In this document: piece after piece, positions 38,959 to 51,814 of the stretch
Position numbering within the stretch: position 1 is the first letter of the stretch
How the letters are laid out: each line of letters opens with the position of its first letter
Assembly (NCBI GenBank): GCA_004009845.1
Contig: RMBW01000075.1
Coordinates: 92,408 to 156,407 of the forward strand
Reading direction: 5' to 3'
From: Davidsoniella eucalypti
Lineage: Eukaryota; Ascomycota; Sordariomycetes; Microascales; Ceratocystidaceae
DNA length: 64,000 nt
Notes under the pieces: generated by a model
Databases searched by the model: none
What the model saw: only the letters and a program-made list of their open reading frames with translations
What the model was told of the DNA's origin: nothing
Made by a program: the position numbers and the translations under genes

Positions 38959-41900
38959 AAGTCGCCATGCTGTCAATATAAGCTGTCAGGCTGGACTTGC
39001 CAGACTTCACAAGACACAGATACTGATATCTTGGTTAGCAGGGACATGTTAGATTTCTAGTATTGTCTATATATCTTTAAGAAGGAGAGTGCTCTTGGCC
39101 AAATCAAAAAGACACACTATGGAATATCGCAGTTCGGCCAGGGGTGGCTGAAGATCGCGGTGATAAGGGGATGATATTGACAACTTTGGTTCACTAGGAT
39201 ATATATATTTGGCTGCATAAGAATTTGACGTTATACATATGCCCTTGTCTACATGGCCTCATACACCACTAAGTTGGTGGACAAGCGAGATTTAGGCGCA
39301 GGTTCATAACCTAGTTGTTATGGGAGGTTTGAGAAATGATAATGCAGATATTCAAAGCATCATGCCTAGATCTTTCAAATAATTTTGTCGTCAAACCATG
39401 TACATGCTACTTGACTTTGACTGTATTTAACGTGTACCTATATCATCAAAGTACATATAGATATTCATATATATGGCAGAGGCATGAACTCTAGAACCAT
39501 AAGCTGACTATCAGTTAATGAACTGACCTTGGCCAGTCTCTATCATACTACTATAGTACAGTAATGTAGGTCCAATTTCTGTATGTATATATTCATCCTA
39601 TCTTCTTCAATTCACCATCAACTCTCAAGCTAGATCGTATACTTGCTGAAGATCGTCAAGCTATAGATATGTACTTCAATGTTCCATTCATCGCAGACAT
39701 GATATCAGAGCGACATGAGTTCGGGAATATGATACCGTATATGAAAAATAATACTGGCTTTAATATGAGATACCTAAGCAGATCAAGAAAAAGGAAACAT
39801 GTCAAGGCAAGTAGTTATGTACATCAATAACAAAAGACAAATTATTGCCAAGCCTGAGTAAGCAAGTTGATACCTGGTATGAGAGAGGTTGAAGGAATGA
39901 TATTTGACATCAGGTATACAATTGTATGCTTTCTAGAAGCCACCTTGGCATGTTATTTAACTATATGTATGTATATGTGAAGCAGTCGTCTGTAGGCCAT
40001 GAAAAAAAAATCCGTCCTCAAATGCCATACTCAACTGCCGTGAAAAGGCAGACTGTCTCGGAATGACAAGTGTGTCAATCTGCATGAATAACAGATGTCA
40101 CAGATGGAATATTTGACAGGTAGGATTGTATTCCCTCATATTATAGCAGGTGAAACGATATATCTGAGGAAGAAGTTTACGACTAGACAACAACAGATAT
40201 CAATACCTGTATGATATGTACGGTAATTTGTGCTACTACTGCGCTATAAAAAAAATTCGTAGAAATCGCTAGACTAATATATTACATATCAAAGTTATCC
40301 AGCCGCATCTCCAGAAGCGTTCTTCTGAATCAAACATGTGGATAGAAAGATTGATCAGCACTCGCGTCTGTCGAGACTATCTGAACTTTCTCTCATTATT
40401 TGGTTCTCGTGCAATATTGTATGGGCGACCTCTTTATCGCCTAACGATCGCCAATATTATCGGGATTATTACCTAACAAGTCAGGTCTTGAGACAAAGGT
40501 AGAACACAAAGATAGACCCTTTTCCGTAACTTGGACAATTCTGAGTCGGAACTAGACGATATGTTATAAGCATAACCTTACTGTTATTCAACTGCCGAAA
40601 TGTACCAAATTTTACCAACACATCACTCAGAAGGGTTAGGGTTTCAGTCAAAGACGTGAAATGAAACAATACTTAATTACGCGATATGCAGGTACAAACA
40701 CGGCCCAAACAGTAGCAGTAGCATTGGAAACTAGAGCGTTTTTAGAAGACTAAAAAGAACAAGAATACCCTATTAAATGCAAGGCACGTTATCTACTTGG
40801 TTGTATGGCCCACAGTGCAAGTTGGCGACAAACTTCACTTGTCATAATGTCACCACCATGGTTAGTCCAGATGGCACGAAAACTACAAGAAAGTATCGTA
40901 TTATGGAGGCTTGTGCGTTGGCTTTGGTATTAGGCTGAATGTACGAAGAAAAGGTTAATAAAAACAGACAAAGAGAGTTTGGGTGTTACCTTGCTCGGTA
41001 GCCGGGCTGCTAAAAGAAAACGACAAATACGAAAGCAAGCACAACTGGAATCAGAATTATATGTATGCTGTACAAAGCCCCCCCCGGCTTTGAGTTTTGG
41101 TTGCTTCGGTTGCTATGGAGCATAGTTGAGCACATCTTCAGAACTCTTTTTTTTCTCTCCATTTTTTCCCCCCAAACTGCTGAAAGTTTAAATTTGGGCC
41201 GTGTTCTTCAAGTATACAGAATAAGCCAATGCGTGCAGCGTTTTCATGAATCTATGTATCATTGAAGCAAGGCATTTTAAGCCCAAAATGGAAAGGGAAG
41301 ATGGATTTTGTTCAAGAAATAGAGAAAGAGAAAACGGGTGGAAAAGCTATTGCGACGTTGTAAGATTGGAAGGACTTCCTAATCAGAATACACAGAAAAC
41401 TTTCCTGCTGTGACAATGGCCAAAGTATGTATATGGACCGAGGGAAGGACATGTAGGTTTTGTGCGCAAACATATAGGGTAGAAGCGACCTTGACATTTT
41501 TTACTTTGGGCTTGGGGGAAATCGGGTTGTACATGGCAAAAAAAGGCGGCAACGAGGCGGTGATGATAGGATAAACATATACCAGCACCCGAAACCTTTT
41601 AGTGCGTCTCCGTGCACATATATACGGACTATATGTATGTATATCGAAATGGCGACTTCGCCCTTAAGAGGGCAAGGCTCAAATGTCAGTCGGGATTGGA
41701 AAAAAGAATGGTAGGTAAAATAAGAAAGATGTTACAGATGGCATGATACATGATTATACGTACATTCTTGATGAGACAAACGGACTCTTGTTTCGTTGAA
41801 ATTCAGGTATAGAGAAGGGTGATATCAATATGGCCTATTGGACGGGCGGGGTCACAATAAAGCATGATCTTGAAGAGCAGCACGCCTGTCTAGACATCAA

Positions 41901-42159
41901 CCTAAAAACGCAGTTGGAGTTGTGCAAGTTTTGTTGCCCTAGTTGTCAATATCAGTAGCTGTGACTACAGGCGACAACATGGATTATTGACAGACACGTA
42001 GCGAGGCAAGTCGGCTGCTTGCTTATGGTAGCGATAGTAGCAACGGCAACGATAAGGCCATAGGTAGCAATTTTGTAGGGGGGTGTCAAAGTGGCGTCCG
42101 GTATGGGAGATCACGAGCGAATGACACCTTGTATTTTTTTTCCTGAACTTTTGTTCAAC

Positions 42160-42245
42160 TGCCTAAGCGGCTAGGTCATCGCGTTAAAAAAAATAAAAAA
42201 TTAGGCACTAGTAAAGTAGCCCTGGTGCGAATTCCAGCTGGGGCA
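42160..42245 (+). repeat. tRNA-like segment (degenerate tRNA or SINE head)
   Basis: TGCCTAAGCGGCTAGGTCATCGCG at the left resembles a tRNA D-arm with a pol III A box; 40 bp on, GGTGCGAATTCC resembles a B box, followed by CAGCTGGGGCA, which looks like a T-stem and acceptor 3' side. An A-rich stretch replaces the anticodon arm, and no matching 5' acceptor strand is visible. A functional tRNA is therefore unlikely; a tRNA pseudogene or tRNA-derived SINE is the better reading. Confidence 0.35.
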
Positions 42246-42593
42246 AAACTACTACTGAAGTCCACTATGCTTATAGTAGTGTCTGAGGGTTTGGGCAGCC
42301 TCTCCACTCACGAAGTTCTGCAGAAGGTTAGTTCTAAGAGGGTTTATAATACAAGGAGTTACAAAATGCTTGGAGGTTTTGAGACAGATTCCCGATGAGG
42401 TGGTTTTTCCCAGAAAGGATTAGAAGTTAAAATGCAGGAATAGGCGTATAACAAAACTATAACAAGTGTCCTGTATCTCAGTGGCTTGTCACTGTTGAGA
42501 AGTAGGTTGTGAGGTGCTACATAGCTATTAAAGAAGCTCCATTCACCTTAATAAAAAAGAATTTATAAATAAAAAGCCCTGGCGCGAACAGAC

Positions 42594-42680
42594 GGTGGAA
42601 GAGTGGCTGAGTTGGAAATACATCATCTATTGACCAGATTCTTCGCATAATTGGTACTTGGCCGTTCCAATCCAATTCTT
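42594..42680 (+). repeat. Second tRNA-like segment
   Basis: GGTGGAAGAGTGGCTGAGTTGG carries an A-box-like TGGCTGAGTTGG, and GGCCGTTCCAATCC 45 bp later fits a B box. The wording resembles tRNAs of the Leu/Ser class, but clean acceptor and anticodon stems were not found. About 15 bases upstream, AGCCCTGGCGCGAA echoes AGCCCTGGTGCGAA in the neighbouring segment, hinting at a shared repeat family. Confidence 0.3.
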
Positions 42681-43436
42681 ATCTCGTCGATTGTAGTGTG
42701 ATTCTTCAAACGTCGACAGGCTAAAACATATGATTTGCTTTTTTTCTTTTCTTTTCATATACTTTTTAAGGTATGATGAATGAGAACCTTGACATGCTTA
42801 TATTATATACGATGTACAAGTATATGTAAGTGATGACGATGGAACCACAATGACCAGCGTACCAAAGAATATGTGATGGCGTTGTACTTGGAAATAGAAG
42901 ACGAAGATATTGATTGCACTAAGACAGAACCATGAACCATAACAATAGTATTGGTGCCGGATAATCTGTCGACTAATTCCATTAGTGTATCAGGAAGAAA
43001 AGGCGTACACTGGGACTAGTAGTTCACGGAATGTCCGCTAGCTTTCCTCTCCGTTAGCTACAACCAAGACCACTTAGCATTCCGTTTGACACGAAATAAA
43101 GTACGTCACTACGAGAATACCATCCCAAGCAGAAGCTTGATATAGCGAAGTAGAATACAACAAAATTATGACAGCAGTCAACAAAATGACGGAAGACTAG
43201 CTTGTTAGAAGACAGTGGTACCGTCCCCTAGTGCACAGGATCGAGTATGATTTGCGATGGGGTTCCTTGTTTTCTGACTTTTGTTCCTGTGTTGCAAGGA
43301 AGATTTGCATGAATGCCTCCCCGCCGATAAATTGCGGGCCTTGTATCAAGGCGTCTACGAGGGGAAGTCATGGCCGCCGATCATTGCGTAGAATATTAGC
43401 TGAGTTCCGTCTTTCTAACAAAGTGAGAGTTATTGA

Positions 43437-43454
43437 AAAAAAAAAAAAAAAAAA
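43437..43454. repeat. Poly-A run of about 18
   Basis: An uninterrupted A tract after GTTATTG on the plus strand. It could be the tail of a retroposed sequence, but no element was recognised in front of it. Confidence 0.6.
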
Positions 43455-46400
43455 GAATGAAAATAAAACGATAGGGCTTTTCTTCACGTCTTGTTATCAG
43501 CGAACCAAGCTCTGTATCGTTGGATGTTGTATCAAGCGTATGGGTTCTGTAGGTTGTAGCAAGCATATCCAACTTTGAGATCTTCCATTCCTTGTCGGCC
43601 AATTCATCATCAGCGGCACTTTGAAGAAGGCAAAAGAATAATAGCACTGTTCGCCCAGATGAGAGTTCATGGCGCGGTGTTTGATCTTCGCTCAATTTAA
43701 GCACCCCAAGCCAAGCCAGTTAGCTCTCTTGGACCCGATCTTCTCTTGTTCCCAATCGTACAAATATGTAGTTGGCTACAGTTGATTGCGGCACCAAGCG
43801 CTGCCATAGCAAGCCAACCCAATTCAAGCCTGGGCCAGTCGAAGTTGGCATAACGAAGGGTCTGACCGGGCAAGTCGACGAGCGGAAGACTACTGTCCTT
43901 TTCTCTTGTTGTCTCGCTTTGTTTGTCAATGACGTCTACTATGTAGTTGCATGATAAAGTCGCAACACTGGCTGATAGGCGTCTTCCTCTCGCATAACAA
44001 CTAGGAGAAGACAGGAAGCGGACTATTCAATCGCTCAACTGGGTTTGGTGAAGTTTCCGTATTATCAATGGCGTCTATGGCCTTCGCTGTGAGGCTATCT
44101 AACTGGGTCAAAGCGATCATGTATATCGGAGGACGGAGAAGGCATAGAAAAGAAACGCCGCGCCTTCGGTGAAGAGAGGCACGACTTACATGTATTCAGG
44201 GCTAGTTCTGTGTGGCCTGAGCTCCTCGGACAGAGTCTAGTATAATTTCATTACATTTGTTCCGATCAATGCTTCCATCTTCCATTCTTCTTGTTTCCCT
44301 TTTTCTTGGTCTTTTTCCTAGTACGTAACGGGAGCTTTGTGCTAGCTTAGATCTCAGCTCAGAATGCACTCCGTAGTCGCTATGTTGCTGGGTTTTCCCT
44401 TTTATTTTCTGAGATGGAATTTGCGTCACTTGACCTTGACAACCCAAAAGCACGGGCGGCCGCCCATTTTGATAGACAAGACAACAGGAAGACGAACAAG
44501 AACTCTTTAATCTCCCGTACCTGATTGATCTCTGTTGTTCATCATCTTGTCTCTTTTGATCTTTCTTTGTTCCCTCTTCGCCTCCCTCCTGCTCATCATA
44601 ACGGGCCGTGCACTATGTTTCGTAGCAGCTCTTAGTTGGCCTGTTTGCTAGTATGTGCCTGTATCTCATTTCTCGGCTGCATTCTGCTGCATTTTAACGT
44701 GTCTGGCTGTGTTTAGTATCTCTAGTTGGGTGTATTCCCATACTGACGAGTTCATTTAAATTACGAAGAATATTGGCGATGAATGGTTGTGCAAGCAGTA
44801 GCTCTATCCAATATTTTCAATATTTGATTGAAATCGAACTTATCTATCGGGACATCGCTTGGTACGGTAGGATTGTTAGCACGGTGCGGGTCTAAATAGC
44901 GGCACACTGTGTATGTCTATTGGCTTGGTCCTTGTTCAGCTGATTGCATTTAGCACAAATTTATAAATAAAAGCAAAATAGCACCAACATTGAAGAGGGC
45001 AATCCAATTATTGTCGCATTATGGTCGACAAAGCAGCTTCTGAAAAACTGGAAATACCCCCAAGCTCGTATAGCATCTATATCAGTTGAAATAGAACGGC
45101 ATCAGCATTAGATTTTCCATTCTTTAATATCAGGCTCTGGGCAAAGAATACTATTTCTATCTTTCTAGCAACCTACTCTTCCTTCTTCCTACCAGCCCCC
45201 CCTACAGTACAGTACTAGTTCTAATATTTCTAGTTAACTACTACAAAGAATTCAAAACAAAGACAAGCCAGCCTAGTCCATTTCAATCCAATCCAAATTC
45301 AATTTAGCAAGCCAGTTCGCAAATGGTTACTGTAGTTGTAACCCTAAACACGTCCGAGTAACGGACTTATGCAGTCTTTGATTCAACCAATTTCCCCCCA
45401 TGGCTACTAGTTAGCCAAGCGAGCCCAAAGTGTTATTTAGTGCATGTAGCATTGACGGTACAAGTTGAAAGTTGCTGGATAAGATGCAGCAGCAAGACAC
45501 GGGTGTGATATTGGCGGTTTGTCAGATATTCTAGATCAACCTAGCGAACACTGTTTCCTAGCTTATGTATTCTATGTCTGGTCTTGGCCTGATGTAAAAG
45601 CTTCAAGACCTGCTTCGATGAGGATAGGGAGAGGCTTCGAGAACATACGCAGTTTCTTCTCCCAATTCTCTAGGGATGTGGTGTGATGTGGCTGGGTCGG
45701 GTGCACAATTTACGAGACCTCGGAACAATGTAAGATTTTGAATGAAGATGTTTGCAACAACTAAATGGAATCACTCTTATGTGTACACTGTTATGAGACA
45801 GATTTGCACTATCCAGCGTTTGCTCCAATTCAAGGGTTTAAATAGGGTTGGTCATTAATGCTTTGCTAAAAATAATGAAGAAATTCAAAGCTTGGCAGGC
45901 AGTGGAATAATGCAAAACATTGGTGATTATCAGCTTAGCTGTAGCTTTTAGAATAGAAACCAAAGTAAGCATACTGTGTTTAGGTTTCTTTATCATTATC
46001 TTGATGCTATAATTTTCTATTGGGCCAAACATATACACTTGATTGTTTTGTTGTTATATCTTGGGGGACTTCTAATATAGGAAGAGAAAGAGAAGCTTTG
46101 GCTGCCCAAATCTGGAAAGGTATGCACGCCTGGAAGCTGTGGCATGCAAGGAACAAAAGGAACAGACCTCTAACGAAATCCACTCTATGAACTCGACTAC
46201 GTTCGCGACAAGAGCTGCGGCAAGAGGATTGCGGTGGAAAAGGGGTGCTTGCTTGTGATGGAAGTTGGTGGAGCGATGCAGTACATAGTACGTGTTATAG
46301 TGTTAGTACGTATCCGTACAGCTAGCTGTGTTATGTTGTTACATGAGGTCTAACGTGACGATAAATTAGGCGGCGCGCACAAGACACCGCTAGCCAGAGT

Positions 46401-47559
46401 GTCTCGCAGTTTTTCTGACATGAGAGACCTCGTTAGAAACAGGAGAGCATCGGGTATAAACAAAAGAAAAGGGCTCTGGCTGTGACACGGGGTGCTTTGG
46501 ACATGAATCGGTAGAGCTGACACTGATTTAATGGTACATAGTCATTAAGCCTGGATAAGCTGAAGCTGAAGAATAGAAGCCTCAGGGAGAAGAGGGAACA
46601 GCGCAGAAAAACCCCAGGGAAGATGGGCCAGACATATATTTTTTTTCCATAGTTAGCTAATGGTTGCTTAGGAAGGTGAGATGTGATTGATCATCCATTT
46701 CGGCCTGGGCAGACAAGAATTACTGGCACTAGGATAGCTTTAGACTAGATATGGATATGGTAACGAAAATAAGGATAGTTGAGGAAAACAAAGCGCGGAA
46801 ATGTGAAGAGCACAAGTACATAGAAAAGAGACTAAAAAAGATAACCTACAGTTGTTGTTCCATCTCTCTATTGGCCCCACGACAGGATTGCACACCGGGA
46901 GAGATTTGCTGGTTTTTGCTGCAGGAATTGACTGGCTATTTCGCCTGAGAAAGCGCACTGTATATTCCTTCTATTCAACTTCTTGACTAGATGAACCTGA
47001 GTGTTGCGATGGTTATACGGACTCTGTTGATGGCTAGGGCGATGTCTGCATATCCTTGGAAATGTCATGTCCATACCAGGAAATGGAAGAGGTTTATAGA
47101 CATGCTGGTTTTCTGTATGCGGCAGAAAGAGGACCAAGCAGCTTTGCAGTGCTGATACTGGCGTCGTGGACTGCTGGGCGGATGGATGGCCATCATCCTT
47201 GCTGGTCCATATGCTGTGCGAAGTCCGCCAACGCCTCCACAACGAAGCAAGAATTGAAGCGAGACGATAAGAGCCGGCGAGCCAGGCTGTGGCGGTCGAA
47301 ATAGCATCTTCTTTGGCTGCTATTTCTGCATGTCGATAGCCCATTGATGAATCGATGCATTGGCTTGAACGGCCCGCCAACACATCATCGGTGAAGTGGT
47401 TGCGGCTTCTGATCATTCTACTTCAGGCTCTTTCTTTCAGGGCCTTTGGCAAGCACAGACCATGTATTATGTACAGTGTGCAAAAACCAGTGCACGAAAT
47501 AAGAGTAACAGCCCCTGTATTATAACTTGCAGCAGGTGCCCCCTGTCCAGAGTCCGTGT

Positions 47560-48779
47560 TTGACTGAGCTGGAATTTACTGTATTGTCGCAGTGTTAGTG
47601 TGCGTATTATTTAGCTGTATCCTGGTGGCCACTGTATTAGTATTTGTATCTGGAGTGGACCAGGCTACTGCTTATTTTCTGCTCTGGCGCTGTGTCTTTA
47701 TTTCCATTTTCTATCATTTATTATTTTCGCCCATGCGTTCCTTTTTGTCCTTTTTACTTTTTTTCCCAATATTTTTTTCTTGTAATATCAATCATATTTT
47801 TTATCCCCTGTTCAACTGCTTGTTCCCTATTTTCCAAAGACCCATCGAGGAAGAAAACTCTCCAGTTCCCTTCTTCCACCGCGCTCTTGGATTCTTTCGC
47901 TTCACAACCTACCCAAAATACACGAAAATCCAGAACAGAATCGAGAACCACATCGTCAACGACATTCGGATCACGATTGTCTTCTTTTCGCTTCTCTGGT
48001 TTTGCAGTTAGCTGGCTGTTCAACTATTATCTTTTATTAATTTACCCCATCTTCTCTTCTTTGCCTGCTTCTTGTTTCTACCCGGACAACCTGTTTTTTG
48101 TTTGCTTTTGCGAGTGGCTCGACTTGTACAAAGCTTTACACAGTCCTTTGTTCTTTTTCTTTTTTCTTTCTCCCCTCCCTCACTTTCTCCTCGCGATAAC
48201 AACTTCTTTCTCGTATTATTCGATATTAATCGGCAGAAAACCTTACAGAGGTATGTATTTGCCAGCAGCCTTCGACGACATTCCGTTTGCTCCATTCCAC
48301 GATAGCCACTACGCTCTTCATCTGTTACTTGCGATCAATTGCGCGTATCGAATCGAATCGAATTTCTTCCAGGCTTCAATTAGCTCGCCTAGCCGGTGTT
48401 TGCTAGCGACTTTGATCTTTTGCCATCGCGAACTAATCTATACACGCGCGTTATCACGATCTCCCACCATCATACTGTGAACCGGATTCATGATAGCGCA
48501 GAAAAGCTTCACCTCGGTTGGGACTTCTCCTGAATCCGATTGTTTAGAGCGGCCAAGAGGAAAAATCACCAAGACTTCATGTCTATCGCCTTAATGCTTG
48601 CACAACCGATTATCTACGAACCGCAATTGATCAACCAATGATTGCAGCAATTATTCAGAATAAACCCCACTGTTGACATATACTAACAATATCTACTATA
48701 TAGGGACCTCGACCTGTTAACAACCCCATTTATATTTCTTATTAGTCTACCGAGGGCATTCAGCATACAATCATTCAAA
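47560..48779 (+). promoter_or_regulatory. Long pyrimidine-rich leader/promoter of the G alpha gene
   Basis: About 1.2 kb of strongly C/T-rich plus-strand sequence precedes the G alpha ATG. The richness in T and C removes stop codons, so frames of up to 278 codons appear (47644-48480), yet their products are Phe/Ser/Leu-rich without domains. The region may include a long 5' untranslated region, possibly with a leader intron, as GTATGT-like donors are present (near 48251). Confidence 0.5.
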
Positions 48780-50023
48780 ATGGGTTGCGGCATGAGCACG
48801 ATGGACAAGGAGGGCAAGGCCCGCAACGAGGAGATTGAGAGCCAGCTTAAGCGCGATAAGATGAACCAGCGGAACGAAATCAAGATGCTACTGCTTGGTA
48901 AGCTTAATTGTCGATCAAAACCTTGTCAACTCAACTTATATCTAACAATCGTATAGGTGCTGGTGAGTCTGGAAAGTCCACCATTCTCAAGCAAATGAAG
49001 CTTATTCACGAGGGAGGCTACTCTCGCGACGAGCGGGAGTCCTTTAAGGAGATCATCTTCAGCAACACCGTCCAGTCCATGCGCGTTATTCTCGAGGCCA
49101 TGGAAACTCTTGAGCTACCTCTCGAGGATCAGCGCATGGAGTACCACGTCCAGATTATCTTCATTCAGCCTGCGCAAATCGAGGGTGATGTTCTTCCCCC
49201 GGAGGTTGGCACTGCCATCGAGTCTCTGTGGAGAGATCACGGTGTCGAGGAGTGTTTCAAGCGTTCGCGCGAGTACCAGCTTAACGATTCCGCGAGATAG
49301 TGAGTGTCCATTCTCCAAATATAGCCAGCCTGTCTGCCTCATTGCTAACATACAACTTTCACAGTTACTTCGACAACATTGCTCGCATTGCGTCACCCGA
49401 GTATATGCCCAATGATCAAGATGTCCTACGCTCTCGTGTCAAGACTACCGGTATTACCGAGACCACATTCATTATTGGTGAATTGACATACCGCATGTTC
49501 GATGTTGGTGGTCAGCGTTCTGAGCGTAAAAAGTGGATTCACTGTTTCGAAAATGTCACAACTATCCTGTTCTTGGTCGCCATCTCCGAGTACGATCAAT
49601 TGCTATTCGAAGATGAGACCGTCAACCGTATGCAAGAGGCATTGACTCTATTTGATTCTATCTGCAACTCCAGATGGTTTATTAAGACCTCTATCATTCT
49701 GTTCCTAAACAAGATCGATCGCTTCAAGGAGAAGCTGCCCATCAGCCCCATGAAGAACTACTTCCCTGACTACGAGGGCGGCAACGACTATGCCGCTGCC
49801 TGCGACTACATCCTGAACCGTTTCGTCAGCCTGAACCAGCATGAAACTAAGCAGATCTACACTCACTTCACCTGCGCTACTGACACCACACAAATACGCT
49901 TCGTCATGGCTGCAGTAAACGGTATGTTTTCCTCCTTAAGCAACAATATTTATAAACTTACTAACATTGTCTTTCCTAGACATCATCATCCAGGAGAACC
50001 TCCGTATTTGTGGTCTGATCTAA
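48780..50023 (+). CDS. fadA: Heterotrimeric G protein alpha subunit, group I (FadA/CPG-1 type)
   Basis: GTP-binding alpha subunit that relays receptor signals controlling growth, conidiation and mating in filamentous fungi. Exons 48780-48897, 48957-49299, 49365-49921 and 49980-50023 give 353 aa, the exact usual length of the group. MGCGMS supplies Gly2 for myristoylation and Cys3 for palmitoylation. GTPase motifs: GAGESGKST (40-48), RSRVKTTGITET switch I, DVGGQRSERKKW switch II, NKID, and TCATDT. The C terminus is CGLI, with the Cys four from the end that defines pertussis-toxin-sensitive Gi-like subunits. Introns are 50-70 nt with phases preserved. A few positions differ from relatives I remember, such as ICGLI in place of LCGLI at the end. 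The protein looks intact. Confidence 0.97.
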
Positions 50024-51814
50024 ACATATTCTTTCGCAATCGTCATATACACACTTACGGGGTACATCTTTTGGGCGCACTGGTTGTTTTTTTACTCTTT
50101 TTCTCGTTCTTTTTAATCGATCATCGTGGTTCTTTTTCTCTTTCTTTGTTTCTTTCACTCTTGTTCATTTTCCATACCATCAATACCCAACTGAACCTGA
50201 TCCATGACTTTTCTATCTTACTCTTGGCTGGATTGAACGCGATTCAGACTCACGCACGATGCAAACGTATCTATAATTGTCGTTTGCCGGCCATCCTGGT
50301 ATCCGATAAATCCAGTCTCACGAAGCCAACGCTTTCTTCTACTCACGAGCTGAATCAGTTTACATAACAAAATATTCTTTTGCTGTCTAGAACCAGTGTA
50401 CTGGCCATCATCCAAAGTATCGAGGTATCTGCCCACAATTCGTGATTACACCAGCTGATGCTGATATCGCGTACTGAGGTGTATGATTTAATACCGCAGT
50501 AGCAGTCAGTGTAAGACTTATTCTGATATGATTGTCTGTGTGTTATCCTCTTACTTTTTATGGTCTATCTTTTCTTCTATTTCCTACTTTACTTATTTTT
50601 TGGTGTTTAACACTCTTCTCTTTCCCATCTTGTTGTTTCCATTTCTTATTGTTTCCTCTATTTTATTGTTGTATTCTTGGTGCTGTTTCTTGCACAATAC
50701 TTATTCCCACCAAGGGAAAGTAAAGTACTATCTGGGATGGCGGTGGACGGTCTATGTATGAAAAAAACGAACGTTCTTGCGTTGTTTGCAGCCTATTTAT
50801 TTTATAACTATTATCTATCTTCCTTTTTTTCTCCATTGTCTCTGTTTTATTCGTATCTTCCTTTTCATCTTCTTTTACGTATCTTGTGTTCAACTATTGA
50901 AATATCGTCAGTCTTCTTTTCTTCTCTCATACTTTTGACTGTATTATGCATTCCTTGATGTAATGGACTGCTTGAAGCCTCTTCGTTTTTCATGTAACAT
51001 GTATCAAATCTTTTAACAATTGAAAATATACCAAATAGCACCATGTTCAAACCTATAGTACATTCACTTTTCATGATAATCAATGATGTTAGTTTTTTGA
51101 CGAGTCATGAACCAACTACTGAGCGATACCTGACACAGGCCTGGAAATGTGATCTTGAAATTCCTTGATATTCTATCCTAGTTAGGGAAATCACTTAAGG
51201 ATATAGCTGACGTTGGTACCAGCTGGTGCCAGCCGTGAGGCCAAAAATATAGTGAGATCACGAGAAAATATTGCTGGCCAAGTGTGTGCCAGCTGCCACC
51301 AACATCACGACAGATAACAAAACAGGAAAAATGAAAGTGATAAAGATGGAAAAGAGGTAATAAACCAAGGCTGTTTACATTTTTTTTTCTTTCCTTCTTT
51401 CTGTTACTTTCTTTCATTCATTAATTTTCCTCAATTCGCAACCACATTTTTGTCCTTTTTTTTTGCTACTAACTACAAAGTTGTTCGCAATGGTTCAATT
51501 ATGCCATCATGATAGCTATTTATTTAATATCTGTTCTCGGTATTTAATTATCTTTAAAAGATAACATAAGTCATATTACGGGCAATCAATCGTAACATTT
51601 TTTTCCCCCCCTCCTACACTCCCAGTTGCTACCAATAGTAGAAAATAGAGGTCAATTATTTGATATAGAGGCTATTACGAACCATTTATGATACGACGAC
51701 GAGAATGGACCTACGAAGACAATTAAAATGAAAACATATTGGCCTCGATTGACATGATGGCCAAGTTACAAAAAAACTAATCAAATCTACTAATATTTAA
51801 TGACAGTACTAGGT
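50024..51814. other. Tail-to-tail 3' flanks
   Basis: Between the G alpha stop (+) and the stop of the DUF3716-like gene (-). The first 1 kb is T-rich on the plus strand, consistent with a 3' untranslated region and flank. Frames here are Phe/Leu/Ser-rich chance frames. No further gene is seen. Confidence 0.55.

Larger units (their letters stand above)
37088..48779. other. 11.7-kb interval without a supportable protein gene
   Basis: Lies between the divergent Smr (-) and G alpha (+) genes. Open frames are short or composition-driven. The 182-codon minus frame at 46868-47416 has no recognisable motif. Visible structure: palindrome 38549-38570, inverted repeat 38640-38658, a tandem 20-bp duplication 38919-38958, tRNA-like segments near 42160-42245 and 42594-42680, an A-run near 43437, and the pyrimidine-rich leader before the G alpha start. 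Confidence 0.5.

Noticed and set aside
46868..47416. 182-codon minus-strand frame
   Set aside because: No recognisable motif, odd composition and no splice-linked neighbours; overlapping open frames on both strands suggest chance in a local G+C-richer patch. Transcript data could change this.
47644..48480. 278-codon open frame upstream of the G alpha gene
   Set aside because: Strong C/T bias removes stops; the product is Phe/Ser/Leu-rich with no domain, and a second frame is open over the same stretch.
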